Positions 26,241-35,566 of a stretch of DNA of 64,000 nt are shown one piece after another (the first letter of the stretch is position 1; every line of letters starts with the position of its first letter). Under the pieces are notes generated by a model. That model saw only the letters and a program-made list of their open reading frames with translations. It had not been told where the DNA came from and made no database searches. The stretch lies in NCBI GenBank assembly GCA_934654835.1, contig CAKUGY010000008.1, positions 1-64,000 of the forward strand, given 5' to 3'. The position numbers and the translations under genes are program-made. The stretch comes from an uncultured Collinsella sp. GTDB lineage: Bacteria > Actinomycetota > Coriobacteriia > Coriobacteriales > Coriobacteriaceae.

Positions 26241-26624
26241 CTACAGTTTCATAACGTAATAGCCTGCGCCCCTCACCGCCGTCTCGAGCGCTTCGCGGTC
26301 GATCGGATTTTTAGAACGCACGCGTGCCGTGTGGTCCGCAAACGTTACCGTTGCCCACACGCCATCCTGCGCATTGAGGGCATTCTCGACGTTCTGGGCG
26401 CAGCCGTCACAGCTCATGCCGCCAATGAGCAGCTCATCACTATAGGGGTAGTGAGACTCATCGGCATCCGACACAACGACCTTTTTGGCCTTCCTGCCGC
26501 TCGCGCCATCGCTGCAGCAGCTCTTTCCACGCGTCGAAGCGGCAATACGGCGCAAACCAAAGAACATGCCAAGCGCGATCACAGCCAGCACGATGATATT
26601 TGCGGGATTGAGCAGATCGCCCAT
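26241..26624 (-). CDS. Membrane-anchored heavy-metal-associated (HMA) domain protein
   Basis: The 127-residue protein has one N-terminal membrane helix (NIIVLAVIALGMFFGLRRI), a short CC-containing linker GKSCCSDG, and a C-terminal HMA domain with the metal site GMSCDGCAQNVENAL. It probably binds Cu(I) as a membrane-tethered chaperone. The CsoR-type operator at 26655-26671 supports copper. AAGGGGAG precedes the ATG. No CopA ATPase or CsoR gene is in the window. Confidence 0.85.
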   Translation of the reverse strand: MGDLLNPANIIVLAVIALGMFFGLRRIAASTRGKSCCSDGASGRKAKKVVVSDADESHYPYSDELLIGGMSCDGCAQNVENALNAQDGVWATVTFADHTARVRSKNPIDREALETAVRGAGYYVMKL

Positions 26625-26654
26625 GCGCTCCCCTTTCCAAGTAGTTATATCTGG

Positions 26655-26671
26655 ATACCCCCATGGGGTGT
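26655..26671 (-). promoter_or_regulatory. CsoR-type copper operator
   Basis: ATACCCCCATGGGGTGT fits the CsoR pattern of a GC-rich dyad flanked by TA/AT. It lies 30 bases upstream of the HMA-protein start. Confidence 0.65.
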
Positions 26672-26733
26672 CCCCATCTTACCCCAAACTCATGTCGGTT
26701 CGATCAATTAGTTTCCCTATTCAAACTTTTTTG

Positions 26734-26761
26734 TTGACCAAGGCATACTTTCGTGTATAAG
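26734..26761 (+). promoter_or_regulatory. Promoter of the DUF3793-flavodoxin operon
   Basis: TTGACC (26734-26739) and TATAAG (26756-26761) are spaced 16 bases apart, directly before the DtxR-like box. Confidence 0.7.
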
Positions 26762-26780
26762 TTTTCCTAGGCTAACACGA
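26762..26780 (+). promoter_or_regulatory. DtxR/IdeR-type iron box
   Basis: The 19-mer contains CTAGGCTAAC, matching the right part of TTAGGTTAGSCTAACCTAA. It overlaps the predicted transcription start, so iron-loaded repressor would block the operon. Confidence 0.55.
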
Positions 26781-26799
26781 AAGGACGGACAACGGCGTC

Positions 26800-27504
26800 A
26801 TGACTCGAACCATTGACATCCCAACGTTTCAGGCGGCGGTTGTTCGCAACTGCTCCCCCACGCTCGCGGGCATCAAGCCGGCATCGCTCTTTACCTATCC
26901 AGGCACCTACGCCCACGGGGATGGCTCGGCCGCAACCGGGGCAATTGCAGAACGCCGAGCACGCCTGCTCAGCGTTATCTCCCAGTGCAACAACGAGCTC
27001 GATCCGCTCGGCATCCACCTGAGTGTTTTGGTCTGGCGACCCTGCGGAGCGCTCGTGTACGTGTACCGGCTCAAAAACCTCGCCGCTTACTTCGCGGACC
27101 CGCGCGCCCAGACGGCGCTCACCAAGGAAGGCTACAACACGAGCGACCTCCCGACATGCCTCGTGCACCTGGCATCACGCATCACGCTCGCGAGCAATAA
27201 CGCTGCGGAATGCGCTTGCAGTCAGGCTCGATGCGCGCTGGACCAGCAAGGCAGCTGCAGCAACGACTGTGTCTGCGAGTTTCCGCACGAAATAGGCTAT
27301 TTCCTGGGATACCCCTACGACGACGTGCACGAGTTTATCGCCCAGCGCGGCGAGAACTACAAGGTCTTTGGGGCCTGGAAGGTCTACACCAACGTCGAAC
27401 AGGCGCTCGCGACATTTGATGCCTACCGCGCCTGCACCCAATACCTCACCTTTATCTATCAGCAGGGCTGCAGCTTGGCGCAACTTGCCCAGGCAACCCG
27501 ATAG
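26800..27504 (+). CDS. DUF3793 family protein
   Basis: The 234-residue protein has the DUF3793 hallmarks FPHEIGYFLGYPYDDVHEFI and YKVFGAWKVY, plus a mid-region cysteine group (CACSQARCALDQQGSC, CVC). Its function is unknown. Members often sit before a flavodoxin gene, as here (46 nt gap). The DtxR-type box over the promoter points to expression under iron limitation. The Cys-rich middle could bind a metal or cluster, but this is inference. Confidence 0.85.
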   Translation: MTRTIDIPTFQAAVVRNCSPTLAGIKPASLFTYPGTYAHGDGSAATGAIAERRARLLSVISQCNNELDPLGIHLSVLVWRPCGALVYVYRLKNLAAYFADPRAQTALTKEGYNTSDLPTCLVHLASRITLASNNAAECACSQARCALDQQGSCSNDCVCEFPHEIGYFLGYPYDDVHEFIAQRGENYKVFGAWKVYTNVEQALATFDAYRACTQYLTFIYQQGCSLAQLAQATR

Positions 27505-27550
27505 GACATACAAGCCGCGGCCGCGCGCCGCACAACCGAAAGGACAAAAC

Positions 27551-27970
27551 ATGAGCAAGATCGCCGTCGTCTATTGGAGCGGCACGGGCAACACCGAGGC
27601 CATGGCAAACCTCGTCGCCGAAGGCGCCACGTCCGCCGGCGCCGAGGCCGAGATCATCCCCTGCGCCGACTTCTCCGCAGATAAGGTAGCCGGCTACGAT
27701 GCTTTCGCTTTCGGCTGCCCCGCCATGGGCTCCGAGGAGCTCGAGTATGACGAGTTCCAGCCCATGTGGGACGAAGTCAAGGAGACTCTCGGCGACAAGA
27801 AGGTCGTCCTCTTTGGCTCCTATTCGTGGGCCGAGGGCGAGTGGATGGACAATTGGAAGGCCGACGCCGACGAGGCGGGCGTCAACGTCGTCGATTCGAC
27901 CATCTGCTACGACGCGCCCGACGACGAGGGTGAGACCGCTTGCAAGGCCCTGGGAGCCGAGCTGGTGTAA
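27551..27970 (+). CDS. Flavodoxin
   Basis: The 139-residue FMN protein starts with VVYWSGTGNTEAMA, the phosphate-binding loop, and has the later FMN-contact loops GCPAMGSEEL and GSYSWAEGEW. It is a short-chain flavodoxin that replaces ferredoxin as an electron carrier when iron is scarce. GAAAGGA precedes the ATG. It is cotranscribed with the DUF3793 gene. Confidence 0.95.
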   Translation: MSKIAVVYWSGTGNTEAMANLVAEGATSAGAEAEIIPCADFSADKVAGYDAFAFGCPAMGSEELEYDEFQPMWDEVKETLGDKKVVLFGSYSWAEGEWMDNWKADADEAGVNVVDSTICYDAPDDEGETACKALGAELV

Positions 27971-28027
27971 TGGCACCAAGGGCCTCCAGCAAATAAGGCC
28001 CGCATCAAAGCGCATCCCCATCCCTAC

Positions 28028-28068
28028 AAAAGAGCGGGGGCTGGATTCACGTCCAGCCCCCGCTCTTT
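28028..28068. terminator. Bidirectional terminator
   Basis: AAAGAGCGGGGGCTGGA pairs with TCCAGCCCCCGCTCTTT across a 6-base loop, between the convergent flavodoxin and amino-acid transporter operons. Confidence 0.9.
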
Positions 28069-28091
28069 GTAACGAAAGTTCTGTCAACCAG

Positions 28092-28844
<753 letters not shown>

Positions 28845-28856
28845 GATAGGACCTCC

Positions 28857-30218
28857 TTACAGACCGGCGATGTGATCGGCGGGCGTCGCGACAACCTGTC
28901 CGGCGCTCTTGGCGGGACGCTTCTTCTTGGACTCGGCCGTGCCCAAAAGCCTTGCCTCAAGACCACTCACCAAGCGGGCAAGCGGCAGGGTGATGACCAG
29001 GTAGAACAGGGCGGCAACCACATACGGCGTAATGGAGCCGGTCGTGGCCACGATGGTACGCGCGTTCATGACGATCTCGACCACGCCCACGGCCGCGAGC
29101 AGCGACGTATCCTTGTAGAGCAGGATGAACTCACTGGTCAGCGTAGGCAGAACATTGCGGAACGTCTGCGGAATCATGACATAGAGCAGCGTCTGGAAGG
29201 CATTCATGCCCAGCGAGCGAGCGGCCTCGTTCTGGCCTTTGGGGATCGACTGAATACCGGCACGGAAGATCTCGCACAGGTAGGCAGACGAATTCATGGC
29301 CATGACGATGACGCCCAGCACGTAGTCGTCAACCCTGACACCTGCCAGCGGCAGGCCAAAGAACGCGATATAGATCTGCAGGAACGCCGGCGTACCACGG
29401 ATGATATTCACATAGATGCCGGCGAGGCAGCGCAGGATGCGCGACTTGGAGATGCGCATGAGCGACAGGGCAAAACCAAAGGGAATTGCCAGCGGAAACG
29501 CCACGAGCACGATCGAGAGCGACATGAGGAAGCCCTTGAAGACAATCGGCAGGCTCTGGACCAAAATGACCGGGTTCAGGAAGAGGCGCAAGAACATATT
29601 GGAGTTCCACGCCTCGACCCACGGCTGCTCCTTAAGGTCGGCCAGGAAATTATCGAAGGCCGTCACGCCCTTGATCTCCACCGAGGGAATCTTGGAGATC
29701 TTCTTGGTCGTGCCGTCGGCCAAGGTATAGGTACCGCTAAAGGTCTCGTCGCCGCCCTCGACGGGGAAGATCACGCCGTAGACCTCGACGCGGAAATAAC
29801 CGCCGGCGGGCGCCGTCTCGCCAAAATCAATCTTGAGCGTCTGGCCATCGGCCTTGCACGTTGGCTTCATGGGCGTGCGATCCATGAGGTCATCGCCCGA
29901 GAGCATCGTCAAGCGCGTATCGTCCGCGCCAAAGGTCGTGTCATCGACAAACGTCAACGAAAGGCCACTCAGTTCCTCGTCGGCATCGGCCTGGACCTCC
30001 CAGGTGATGCGGGTCTCGGTGCCACCGACCACGTCGCTACCCGAGCCGGTGTTGGGTCGAGCGGTGATCTTTGCGGTCTCAAGCGCCTGGGCGGTCGAGG
30101 GCACACAGGCCCCCGCGCATACCAGGGCGAGCGCCACAGCCAGGGCGCAGGCTAGCTTTTGGAGCATCAAGGGCAGTGGATAGCTCTGGCCCATGGCTCC
30201 TTCGTTCAGTCGAGACAA
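28857..30218 (-). CDS. Amino acid ABC permease with an N-terminal extracytoplasmic domain
   Basis: The 453-residue protein is twice the usual length for a HisM/GlnP permease. After a leader helix (about 15-45, ending in ...AQALE) comes a roughly 145-residue beta-rich outer domain (GGTETRITWEVQADADEEL and following). The permease then begins near residue 210, with the EAA loop EAARSLGMNAFQTLLYVMIP. The start is taken as TTG 30218, with AGGAG 5 bases upstream; an ATG at residue 9 has its Shine-Dalgarno too close. The outer domain may aid substrate capture, but this is inferred. Confidence 0.85.
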   Translation of the reverse strand: MSRLNEGAMGQSYPLPLMLQKLACALAVALALVCAGACVPSTAQALETAKITARPNTGSGSDVVGGTETRITWEVQADADEELSGLSLTFVDDTTFGADDTRLTMLSGDDLMDRTPMKPTCKADGQTLKIDFGETAPAGGYFRVEVYGVIFPVEGGDETFSGTYTLADGTTKKISKIPSVEIKGVTAFDNFLADLKEQPWVEAWNSNMFLRLFLNPVILVQSLPIVFKGFLMSLSIVLVAFPLAIPFGFALSLMRISKSRILRCLAGIYVNIIRGTPAFLQIYIAFFGLPLAGVRVDDYVLGVIVMAMNSSAYLCEIFRAGIQSIPKGQNEAARSLGMNAFQTLLYVMIPQTFRNVLPTLTSEFILLYKDTSLLAAVGVVEIVMNARTIVATTGSITPYVVAALFYLVITLPLARLVSGLEARLLGTAESKKKRPAKSAGQVVATPADHIAGL

Positions 30219-30280
30219 GGTGGCTCCTAACGTTTAAGTTGCCGACAAAACGGGGCGGAACGACGCCCATTCAAGAAACG

Positions 30281-30312
30281 CAAAGGCCCTCTCCGCCAAA
30301 ACGGAAAGGGCC
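30281..30312 (-). terminator. Attenuating hairpin between binding protein and permease
   Basis: GGGCCCTTTCCG pairs with CGGAGAGGGCC and is followed by TTTGCGTTT. It would leave the binding protein more abundant than the membrane part. Confidence 0.6.
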
Positions 30313-30334
30313 CGCGTGCAATCAAGTAGCTATT

Positions 30335-31195
30335 TTACTTGATGTTGTACTTAGCCATGAGGGCGTCAACGGTACCGTCATCGGTCAGGTCCTTGATGGC
30401 CTGGTTGATGTCGTCCTTGAGCTTGGTGTTGCCCTGGTTGATGGCGATAGCGTACTCCTCGCCGGTGCTGATCTGCTTGATGGTCTGGCAGGTGTTGAAC
30501 TGCTCGGCGGTCAGCTGGCTGGCAACGGAGCGGTTGGTCACCACGGCGTCACCCTTGTCGGACTGCAGGGCGCTGAAGCACTCGGTGGCGTCCTTGTAGG
30601 GAACGATCTTGGCCTTGGGGAAGTTCTCCTGGGCAAAGGCCTCGGCGGTCGAACCGGACTGGACGATGATTGTGGCGTCGGCGTTGTTGAGCTTCTCGCT
30701 GTAGTTATCGGCCGTAATGTCGGTGTTGTCGACCTTGGTCACGATAGCCTGATCGTCCATGTAATAGGAGTCAGAGAAAGCGACTTCCTTCTCACGCTCG
30801 GGCGTATCGGTGATAGCCGCGATGGAGACATCGTACTTGGCGCCCGAAGCAACGCCGGGGACGAGCGTGTCGAAGTCGTTGTTGACGTACTCGACATCCA
30901 GACCTAGCTTGTCAGCGATAGCCTTGATGAGCTCAAGGTCAAAGCCCTGGTAGTCGCCGTTATCGTCCTTGTACTCAAACGGCGCATACTCGGCAGAGGT
31001 GCCGACGGTGAGCGTGCCGTCCTTGACGAGCGCGTACTCCTTGGAGCCGTCGACCTTCTCGACCTTCACGTCGTCAGAGCTGCTGGAACCGGCATCGGAA
31101 CCAGAGGTGGCGCTGGACGAGCCACAGCCCGTCAGTGCGAGGGCGAGTGCCATGGCACCCGTGGCGGCAAATGCGCCAAGCTTCTTGAGCTTCAT
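30335..31195 (-). CDS. Amino acid-binding lipoprotein (SBP family 3)
   Basis: The 286-residue protein has a lipoprotein signal ending in ALTGC (Cys about residue 23), a Ser-rich linker, then the family 3 signature LTVGTSAEYAPFEYKDDNG and GFDLELIKAIADKLG. It is the first gene of the transporter operon. ATG 31195 follows GGAAGGAG. The ligand is not predictable beyond a polar amino acid. Confidence 0.93.
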   Translation of the reverse strand: MKLKKLGAFAATGAMALALALTGCGSSSATSGSDAGSSSSDDVKVEKVDGSKEYALVKDGTLTVGTSAEYAPFEYKDDNGDYQGFDLELIKAIADKLGLDVEYVNNDFDTLVPGVASGAKYDVSIAAITDTPEREKEVAFSDSYYMDDQAIVTKVDNTDITADNYSEKLNNADATIIVQSGSTAEAFAQENFPKAKIVPYKDATECFSALQSDKGDAVVTNRSVASQLTAEQFNTCQTIKQISTGEEYAIAINQGNTKLKDDINQAIKDLTDDGTVDALMAKYNIK

Positions 31196-31252
31196 AATCA
31201 GTCTCCTTCCGGTGACCCCGCTTGATTCAGAGGTCTGCAAAAACTGTTGGCT

Positions 31253-31281
31253 ATTATGCACCCGGAATTGCGAATCTGCAA
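31253..31281 (-). promoter_or_regulatory. Promoter of the amino acid transporter operon
   Basis: TTGCAG (31276-31281) and CATAAT (31253-31258) on the minus strand with a 17-base spacer. Confidence 0.7.
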
Positions 31282-31342
31282 TGAGAAAACTGATTGAAAC
31301 AAACCCATAACGTGAATGGAACACTCTACTTTGTGACAGTCG

Positions 31343-32209
31343 TTACTGCTGCAACGATCTTAATAGCGTAATTTCCGCTGCATAACCTGCAAGTTCGTTC
31401 GGCGTCTCCAGAATAAACGGCAATGCACGCAAACGGCTATTAGATACAATATTCTGCATAACCTGCATACCGCCGCCAAATTCCTCACTGCCAAGGTATC
31501 CCTTGCCGATGCACTCGTGACGGTCCTTATGGGCACCACAGGGATTCTTGGAGTCGTTGATGTGTACGGCATGCAGGCGATCGATACCCACCACGCGGTC
31601 GAACTCGTCGAGTACGCCGTCCAGATCATGGATGATGTCGTAGCCAGCATCGCTCACATGGCAGGTGTCCAAACAAACGCCCAACTTGCCCGATAGCTCG
31701 GGACGTTTGGCGGCAACGCCCTCGATAATGCGCGCCAGCTCCTCAAAATTACGGCCCACCTCGGTGCCCTTGCCCGCCATGGTCTCGAGCAACACTGTCG
31801 TCTGCTGCCCCTCAAACATCACCTGACACAACGCTCCGGTAATCATCTGAATGCCAGCGTCTGTCCCCTGCCCCACATGCGCACCGGGATGGAAGTTGTA
31901 GTAGTTGCCGGGCAGCGCTTCCATGCGCTGCAAGTCTTCCGCCATGGCCTCCAAGGCAAACTCGCGTGCCCGTTCCTTGGCAGAGCAGGGGTTATAGGTA
32001 TACGGGGCATGCGCCACCAACGGCCCAAAGTCGTTAAGCGCCATAAGTTCGCGCAGAGCCGCCACATCGTCCATGTCGAGGTCTTTCGCCTTGCCACCGC
32101 GCGGGTTGCGCGTAAAGAATGCAAAGGTGTTGGCGCCAATGGATAGCGCCGTCTCCCCCATCGCTCGATAGCCCTTCGTCGTCGAAAGATGGCACCCAAT
32201 CGTCAGCAT
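31343..32209 (-). CDS. nfo: Deoxyribonuclease IV (endonuclease IV)
   Basis: The 288-residue AP endonuclease has a TIM barrel with zinc ligands in the standard places: IGCHLST, VAHAPY, NFHPGAH, VLLETMAG, CLDTCHVSDAGYD and HINDSKN. It cleaves abasic sites in base-excision repair. Length is normal. The gene is monocistronic. Confidence 0.95.
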   Translation of the reverse strand: MLTIGCHLSTTKGYRAMGETALSIGANTFAFFTRNPRGGKAKDLDMDDVAALRELMALNDFGPLVAHAPYTYNPCSAKERAREFALEAMAEDLQRMEALPGNYYNFHPGAHVGQGTDAGIQMITGALCQVMFEGQQTTVLLETMAGKGTEVGRNFEELARIIEGVAAKRPELSGKLGVCLDTCHVSDAGYDIIHDLDGVLDEFDRVVGIDRLHAVHINDSKNPCGAHKDRHECIGKGYLGSEEFGGGMQVMQNIVSNSRLRALPFILETPNELAGYAAEITLLRSLQQ

Positions 32210-32229
32210 CTCCAGCTCCCCCTCATCAG

Positions 32230-32292
32230 TTGCGGTGAAATAGTTCCTGTTTAAGCCTTATTCTGCCGCAAACAGGAACTATTCCACCGCAA
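32230..32292. repeat. Long palindrome between nfo and the aldo/keto reductase
   Basis: Arms 32230-32252 and 32270-32292 (TTGCGGTG...CACCGCAA) pair over 23 positions with one mismatch, around a 17-base loop. It lies between two minus-strand genes and is followed on neither side by a long T run. Confidence 0.8.
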
Positions 32293-32306
32293 GTTAAAAA
32301 AGGTCA

Positions 32307-33494
32307 TCAGGAGCGCGTTTTGCCGAAGGCTTTAAGCGCGGCCGTTACGGGACCAGGCTGAAAACGTCGGCGCACGTCGTCGAGACGTTCGGGGATATCG
32401 ATATGCTGCGGGCAGTGGCGTGCACATTTGCCACACTTGACACAATTGCTCACGAGCTTGGGCTCGATCGTCCGCACCGCGCTCGCCGTAAAGTATTGCG
32501 ACAGCCCCGTAAACCAGCTGTGCGCGTAGCTCGCGTTGTAGGCGGCAAAGCAGCCGGGGATGTTGATGCCCTTGGGACACGGCATGCAGTAGCCGCACCC
32601 CGTGCAGGGTACACGATTCGATTTCTCAAACTCCGTCAGCACGCGTGCGATGGTATCGAGCCGCTCCATCGTCATCGAATCCGGTAGCGCACGACTTGCC
32701 AGCAACGCGTTCTCGTCCACCTGCGCGGTATCGGTCATGCCCGAAAGCAGCATGGTTACCTGCGGATGGTTCCACACCCACGAAAGCCCCCAAGCAGCCG
32801 GTGTCTTCAGATGCGGATCGTTCGCGCTATCGAGCACGACGCGGGCCCGCGGCGGCAGCTTGCCCGCCAGACGTCCGCCCAACAGCGGCTCCATCACAAA
32901 CACCGCAAGCCCGCGCTCGGCAGCGGCTAAGAGCCCCGCCGTTCCCGCCTGATAGCGTTCACCGGCGTAGTTGTACTGAATCTGGCAGAAGTCCCAGTCA
33001 TACGCATCGAGCATCGTAATGAAATCCGAGGCGCTGCCGTGGTACGAAAAGCCTATCTGGCGAATACGCCCCGCAGCCTTGTGGCGCGCAATCCAGTCCT
33101 CGATACCCAACGCAACCACACGCTCCCATTGCGCGGGCGAGGTGATGTTGTGCATAAGGTAGTAGTCGATATGATCGGTCCGCAGGCGGCGCAGCTGCTC
33201 GTCAAAATAGCGGTCGAAATCCTCCGCGCATTTGCACGAAGCATGCGGCAGCTTTGTCGCGAGCAAAACCTGATCGCGCAGGCCCAAGCGCTCAAGCGAT
33301 GCCCCGACGCACGCTTCGTTGCCGGGATAGAGATAGGCCGTGTCCAGGTAGTTAATCCCCTGCTCCACCGCACGCGAAATGATGGCATCGGCCGTCTTCG
33401 CATCGGGGCGTCCCGGCGCGCCGGGAAACCTCATGCACCCCAGCCCCAACGCCGAGATACGGTTGCCGCTTTTGGGGTCAACGCGATACTGCAC
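32307..33494 (-). CDS. Ferredoxin-linked aldo/keto reductase
   Basis: The 395-residue protein joins an AKR barrel (YLDTAYLYPG with catalytic Asp/Tyr, ATKLPHASC with Lys, YLMHNI with His) to a C-terminal double 4Fe-4S domain: CTGCGYCMPCPKGINIPGC and CVKCGKCARHCPQHIDIP. This COG1453-type layout is common in strict anaerobes and suggests ferredoxin instead of NADPH as partner. It starts with GTG after GAGAGGAGG. The substrate is unknown. Confidence 0.9.
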   Translation of the reverse strand: MQYRVDPKSGNRISALGLGCMRFPGAPGRPDAKTADAIISRAVEQGINYLDTAYLYPGNEACVGASLERLGLRDQVLLATKLPHASCKCAEDFDRYFDEQLRRLRTDHIDYYLMHNITSPAQWERVVALGIEDWIARHKAAGRIRQIGFSYHGSASDFITMLDAYDWDFCQIQYNYAGERYQAGTAGLLAAAERGLAVFVMEPLLGGRLAGKLPPRARVVLDSANDPHLKTPAAWGLSWVWNHPQVTMLLSGMTDTAQVDENALLASRALPDSMTMERLDTIARVLTEFEKSNRVPCTGCGYCMPCPKGINIPGCFAAYNASYAHSWFTGLSQYFTASAVRTIEPKLVSNCVKCGKCARHCPQHIDIPERLDDVRRRFQPGPVTAALKAFGKTRS

Positions 33495-33656
33495 GGCCCC
33501 TCCTCTCCCACCAAGGCCCTGATAAGGCGAAACAAATCCGTCACGTCATCGAAACACATCGGAATCGCAATTGAGAACGTATCGTAACGCAGTAGAAATC
33601 GAGCCGTCACGGCGCCGCTTTAACATCAGCAAAAAGCCCGATGAAAGGAGCCCACC

Positions 33657-34427
33657 ATGCCCGCGCTCGACCTTTGGAACCTCGCCTCCCAGCTCAAAAG
33701 CACCGATTATCGCTGGATCGATCTCACCCACACACTCTCGTGCGACACCCCGCACTGGTTTGGCTTTAAGCCGTTCGAGTCCACCAAGCTCTTCGACTAC
33801 CTGCCCGACACGCCCGAGGACATGCTCGCGCCCATGCGCTGTTTTCAGTATTCGGTCGCTTCGCAGTACGGCACCCACGTCGACGCGCCGCGCCACTTTC
33901 ATGTCGACGGACGCTCCCTCGGCGAGATCGAGCCCATCGAGTTTATGCATCCACTCTGCGTGATTGACAAGCACGAGGAGTGCGCCGCGAACCCCGATTA
34001 TGTCCTGACCGTCGAGGACCTCAAAGCCTGGGAGGATGAGCACGGCCGCATTCCCGAGGACGCCTTTGTCGCTTTCCGCTCCGATTGGTCCAAACTCGCC
34101 GATCTCGAGAACAAGGACGAGGACGGCCAGCCCCACTACCCCGGCTGGGACCTCGACGCCATCAAGTGGCTTGTTGAAAAGCGCAACATCGGCGCTATCG
34201 GCCACGAGCCGGCAGACACCGACCCCGCGACCGTAACCACGCGCGGGGATGCCTACCCCTACCCCGGCGAGCAGTACATCCTCTCGGTCGACCGCTACCA
34301 GATCGAGGTCATGGACCATCTGGATGAGCTCCCCGCCACAGGCACCGTCATCTTCTGCACCTTCCCCAAGGTTCGCGATGGTGTCGGATACCCCGCGCGC
34401 GTCTTTGCAGTCTGCCCCGCGGCATAG
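33657..34427 (+). CDS. Cyclase-family metal-dependent hydrolase
   Basis: The 256-residue protein belongs to the cyclase/kynurenine formamidase-like family. The metal motif appears as YGTHVDAPRHF near residue 80, after WIDLTHTLSCDTPHW. A later HEPADTDPA supplies the expected His/Glu. It probably hydrolyses an amide or cyclic ester. AAAGGAG precedes the ATG. It is monocistronic with a terminator 74 bases after the stop. I see no tryptophan-catabolism neighbours to support kynurenine formamidase. Confidence 0.85.
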   Translation: MPALDLWNLASQLKSTDYRWIDLTHTLSCDTPHWFGFKPFESTKLFDYLPDTPEDMLAPMRCFQYSVASQYGTHVDAPRHFHVDGRSLGEIEPIEFMHPLCVIDKHEECAANPDYVLTVEDLKAWEDEHGRIPEDAFVAFRSDWSKLADLENKDEDGQPHYPGWDLDAIKWLVEKRNIGAIGHEPADTDPATVTTRGDAYPYPGEQYILSVDRYQIEVMDHLDELPATGTVIFCTFPKVRDGVGYPARVFAVCPAA

Positions 34428-34500
34428 GCTCCGCACGTCTATTCCTTTAAATACCGCCGCCCCGCATGTACAAGACGCGCAGGCAGCTTACAATCCATCA

Positions 34501-34526
34501 GGCGCCCCTACGCGGGCGCCTTTTAT
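34501..34526 (+). terminator. Terminator of the cyclase gene
   Basis: GGCGCCC-CTACG-CGGGCGCC followed by TTTTATAT. Confidence 0.85.
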
Positions 34527-34543
34527 ATGGGGAGATGATTCAC

Positions 34544-35458
34544 ATGCAGATCAACAAAGTTGCCTTTATCGGCAAAGGCGGTGTCGGCCTGCTCTACGGC
34601 AGCATGATCGCTCAGGCGCTCGGCAACGACGCCGTCGAATACGTTATGGACGACGCACGCTTCGATCGTCACGCAAACGACGCGCTCACCATCAACGGCA
34701 AGCCTTGCGCGCTCAAGTCCGTTCGCGCGAGCGAGGCAATGCCCGCCGACCTGGTCATCCTCACAGTCAAGACAACTGGGCTCGATCAAGCACTCAAAAC
34801 CATGGAGAGCGTCGTGGGGCCTGACACGTTGATCGCATCGCTGTGTAACGGCATCACCAGCGAGCAAAAAATCGCCGAGCGCTTTGGCTGGGAGCACACC
34901 GTCCTGGGTATCTGCCAGGGCATGGACGCCGTATTTCTCAACGGCGAGCTCACTTTTACCAACACCGGCGAGATTCGTTTTGGCGCGGGCGCCGGCACCG
35001 ACCCCGCAACCGTTACCGTCATCGACGAGCTTTACACGCGCTGCGGCATCGCTCACACCGTCGAGGACGACATCGCGCACCGCATGTGGGCCAAACTCAT
35101 GCTCAACGACGGCATTAACCAAACCTGTATGGCCTACGGCGGCACCTACGGAAGCGCTACGGAGCAAGGCTCCGAGCAGCGTCGCTGTTTTGTCTCCGCC
35201 ATGCGTGAGACACTTGCGGTCGCCAACGCCGAAGGCATCGAGCTCGCCGAGGCAGACCTGACGCAGATGGTGCACCTCATCGAGGGGCTCGACCCCGCCG
35301 GTATGCCTTCGATGGCGCAGGACCGCATCGCACGGCGCAAGACCGAGGTCGAGGAGTTCGCGGGCACCATTTGCCGCCTGGCAGCCAAGCACGATATCCA
35401 GACGCCTCAGAACGAATGGCTCTATCAGCGTATACGCGAAATCGAGGCAAGCTGGTAG
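34544..35458 (+). CDS. 2-dehydropantoate 2-reductase family (KPR)
   Basis: The 304-residue protein has the N-terminal NADP-binding FIGKGGVGLLYG and the family segment MWAKLMLNDGINQTCMAYGG with the catalytic Lys and Asn. KPR proteins reduce ketopantoate for CoA synthesis, but many family members act on other 2-oxo acids and no pantothenate genes are nearby. ATG 34544 is preferred (GGGGAG 9 bases upstream) over an ATG three codons earlier. Confidence 0.85.
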   Translation: MQINKVAFIGKGGVGLLYGSMIAQALGNDAVEYVMDDARFDRHANDALTINGKPCALKSVRASEAMPADLVILTVKTTGLDQALKTMESVVGPDTLIASLCNGITSEQKIAERFGWEHTVLGICQGMDAVFLNGELTFTNTGEIRFGAGAGTDPATVTVIDELYTRCGIAHTVEDDIAHRMWAKLMLNDGINQTCMAYGGTYGSATEQGSEQRRCFVSAMRETLAVANAEGIELAEADLTQMVHLIEGLDPAGMPSMAQDRIARRKTEVEEFAGTICRLAAKHDIQTPQNEWLYQRIREIEASW

Positions 35459-35491
35459 CGCCCGACTCGCCACGTCAACAGACTCGACAGT

Positions 35492-35529
35492 AAAGCCGCC
35501 GCAAGGAGCACTCCCCTTGCGGCGGCTTT
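35492..35529. terminator. Bidirectional terminator
   Basis: AAAGCCGCCGCAAGG pairs with CCTTGCGGCGGCTTT, between convergent genes ending at 35458 and 35567. Confidence 0.85.
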
Positions 35530-35566
35530 CATCTTCATCTATAACCGACAGTCGGCGTTCCGACGG

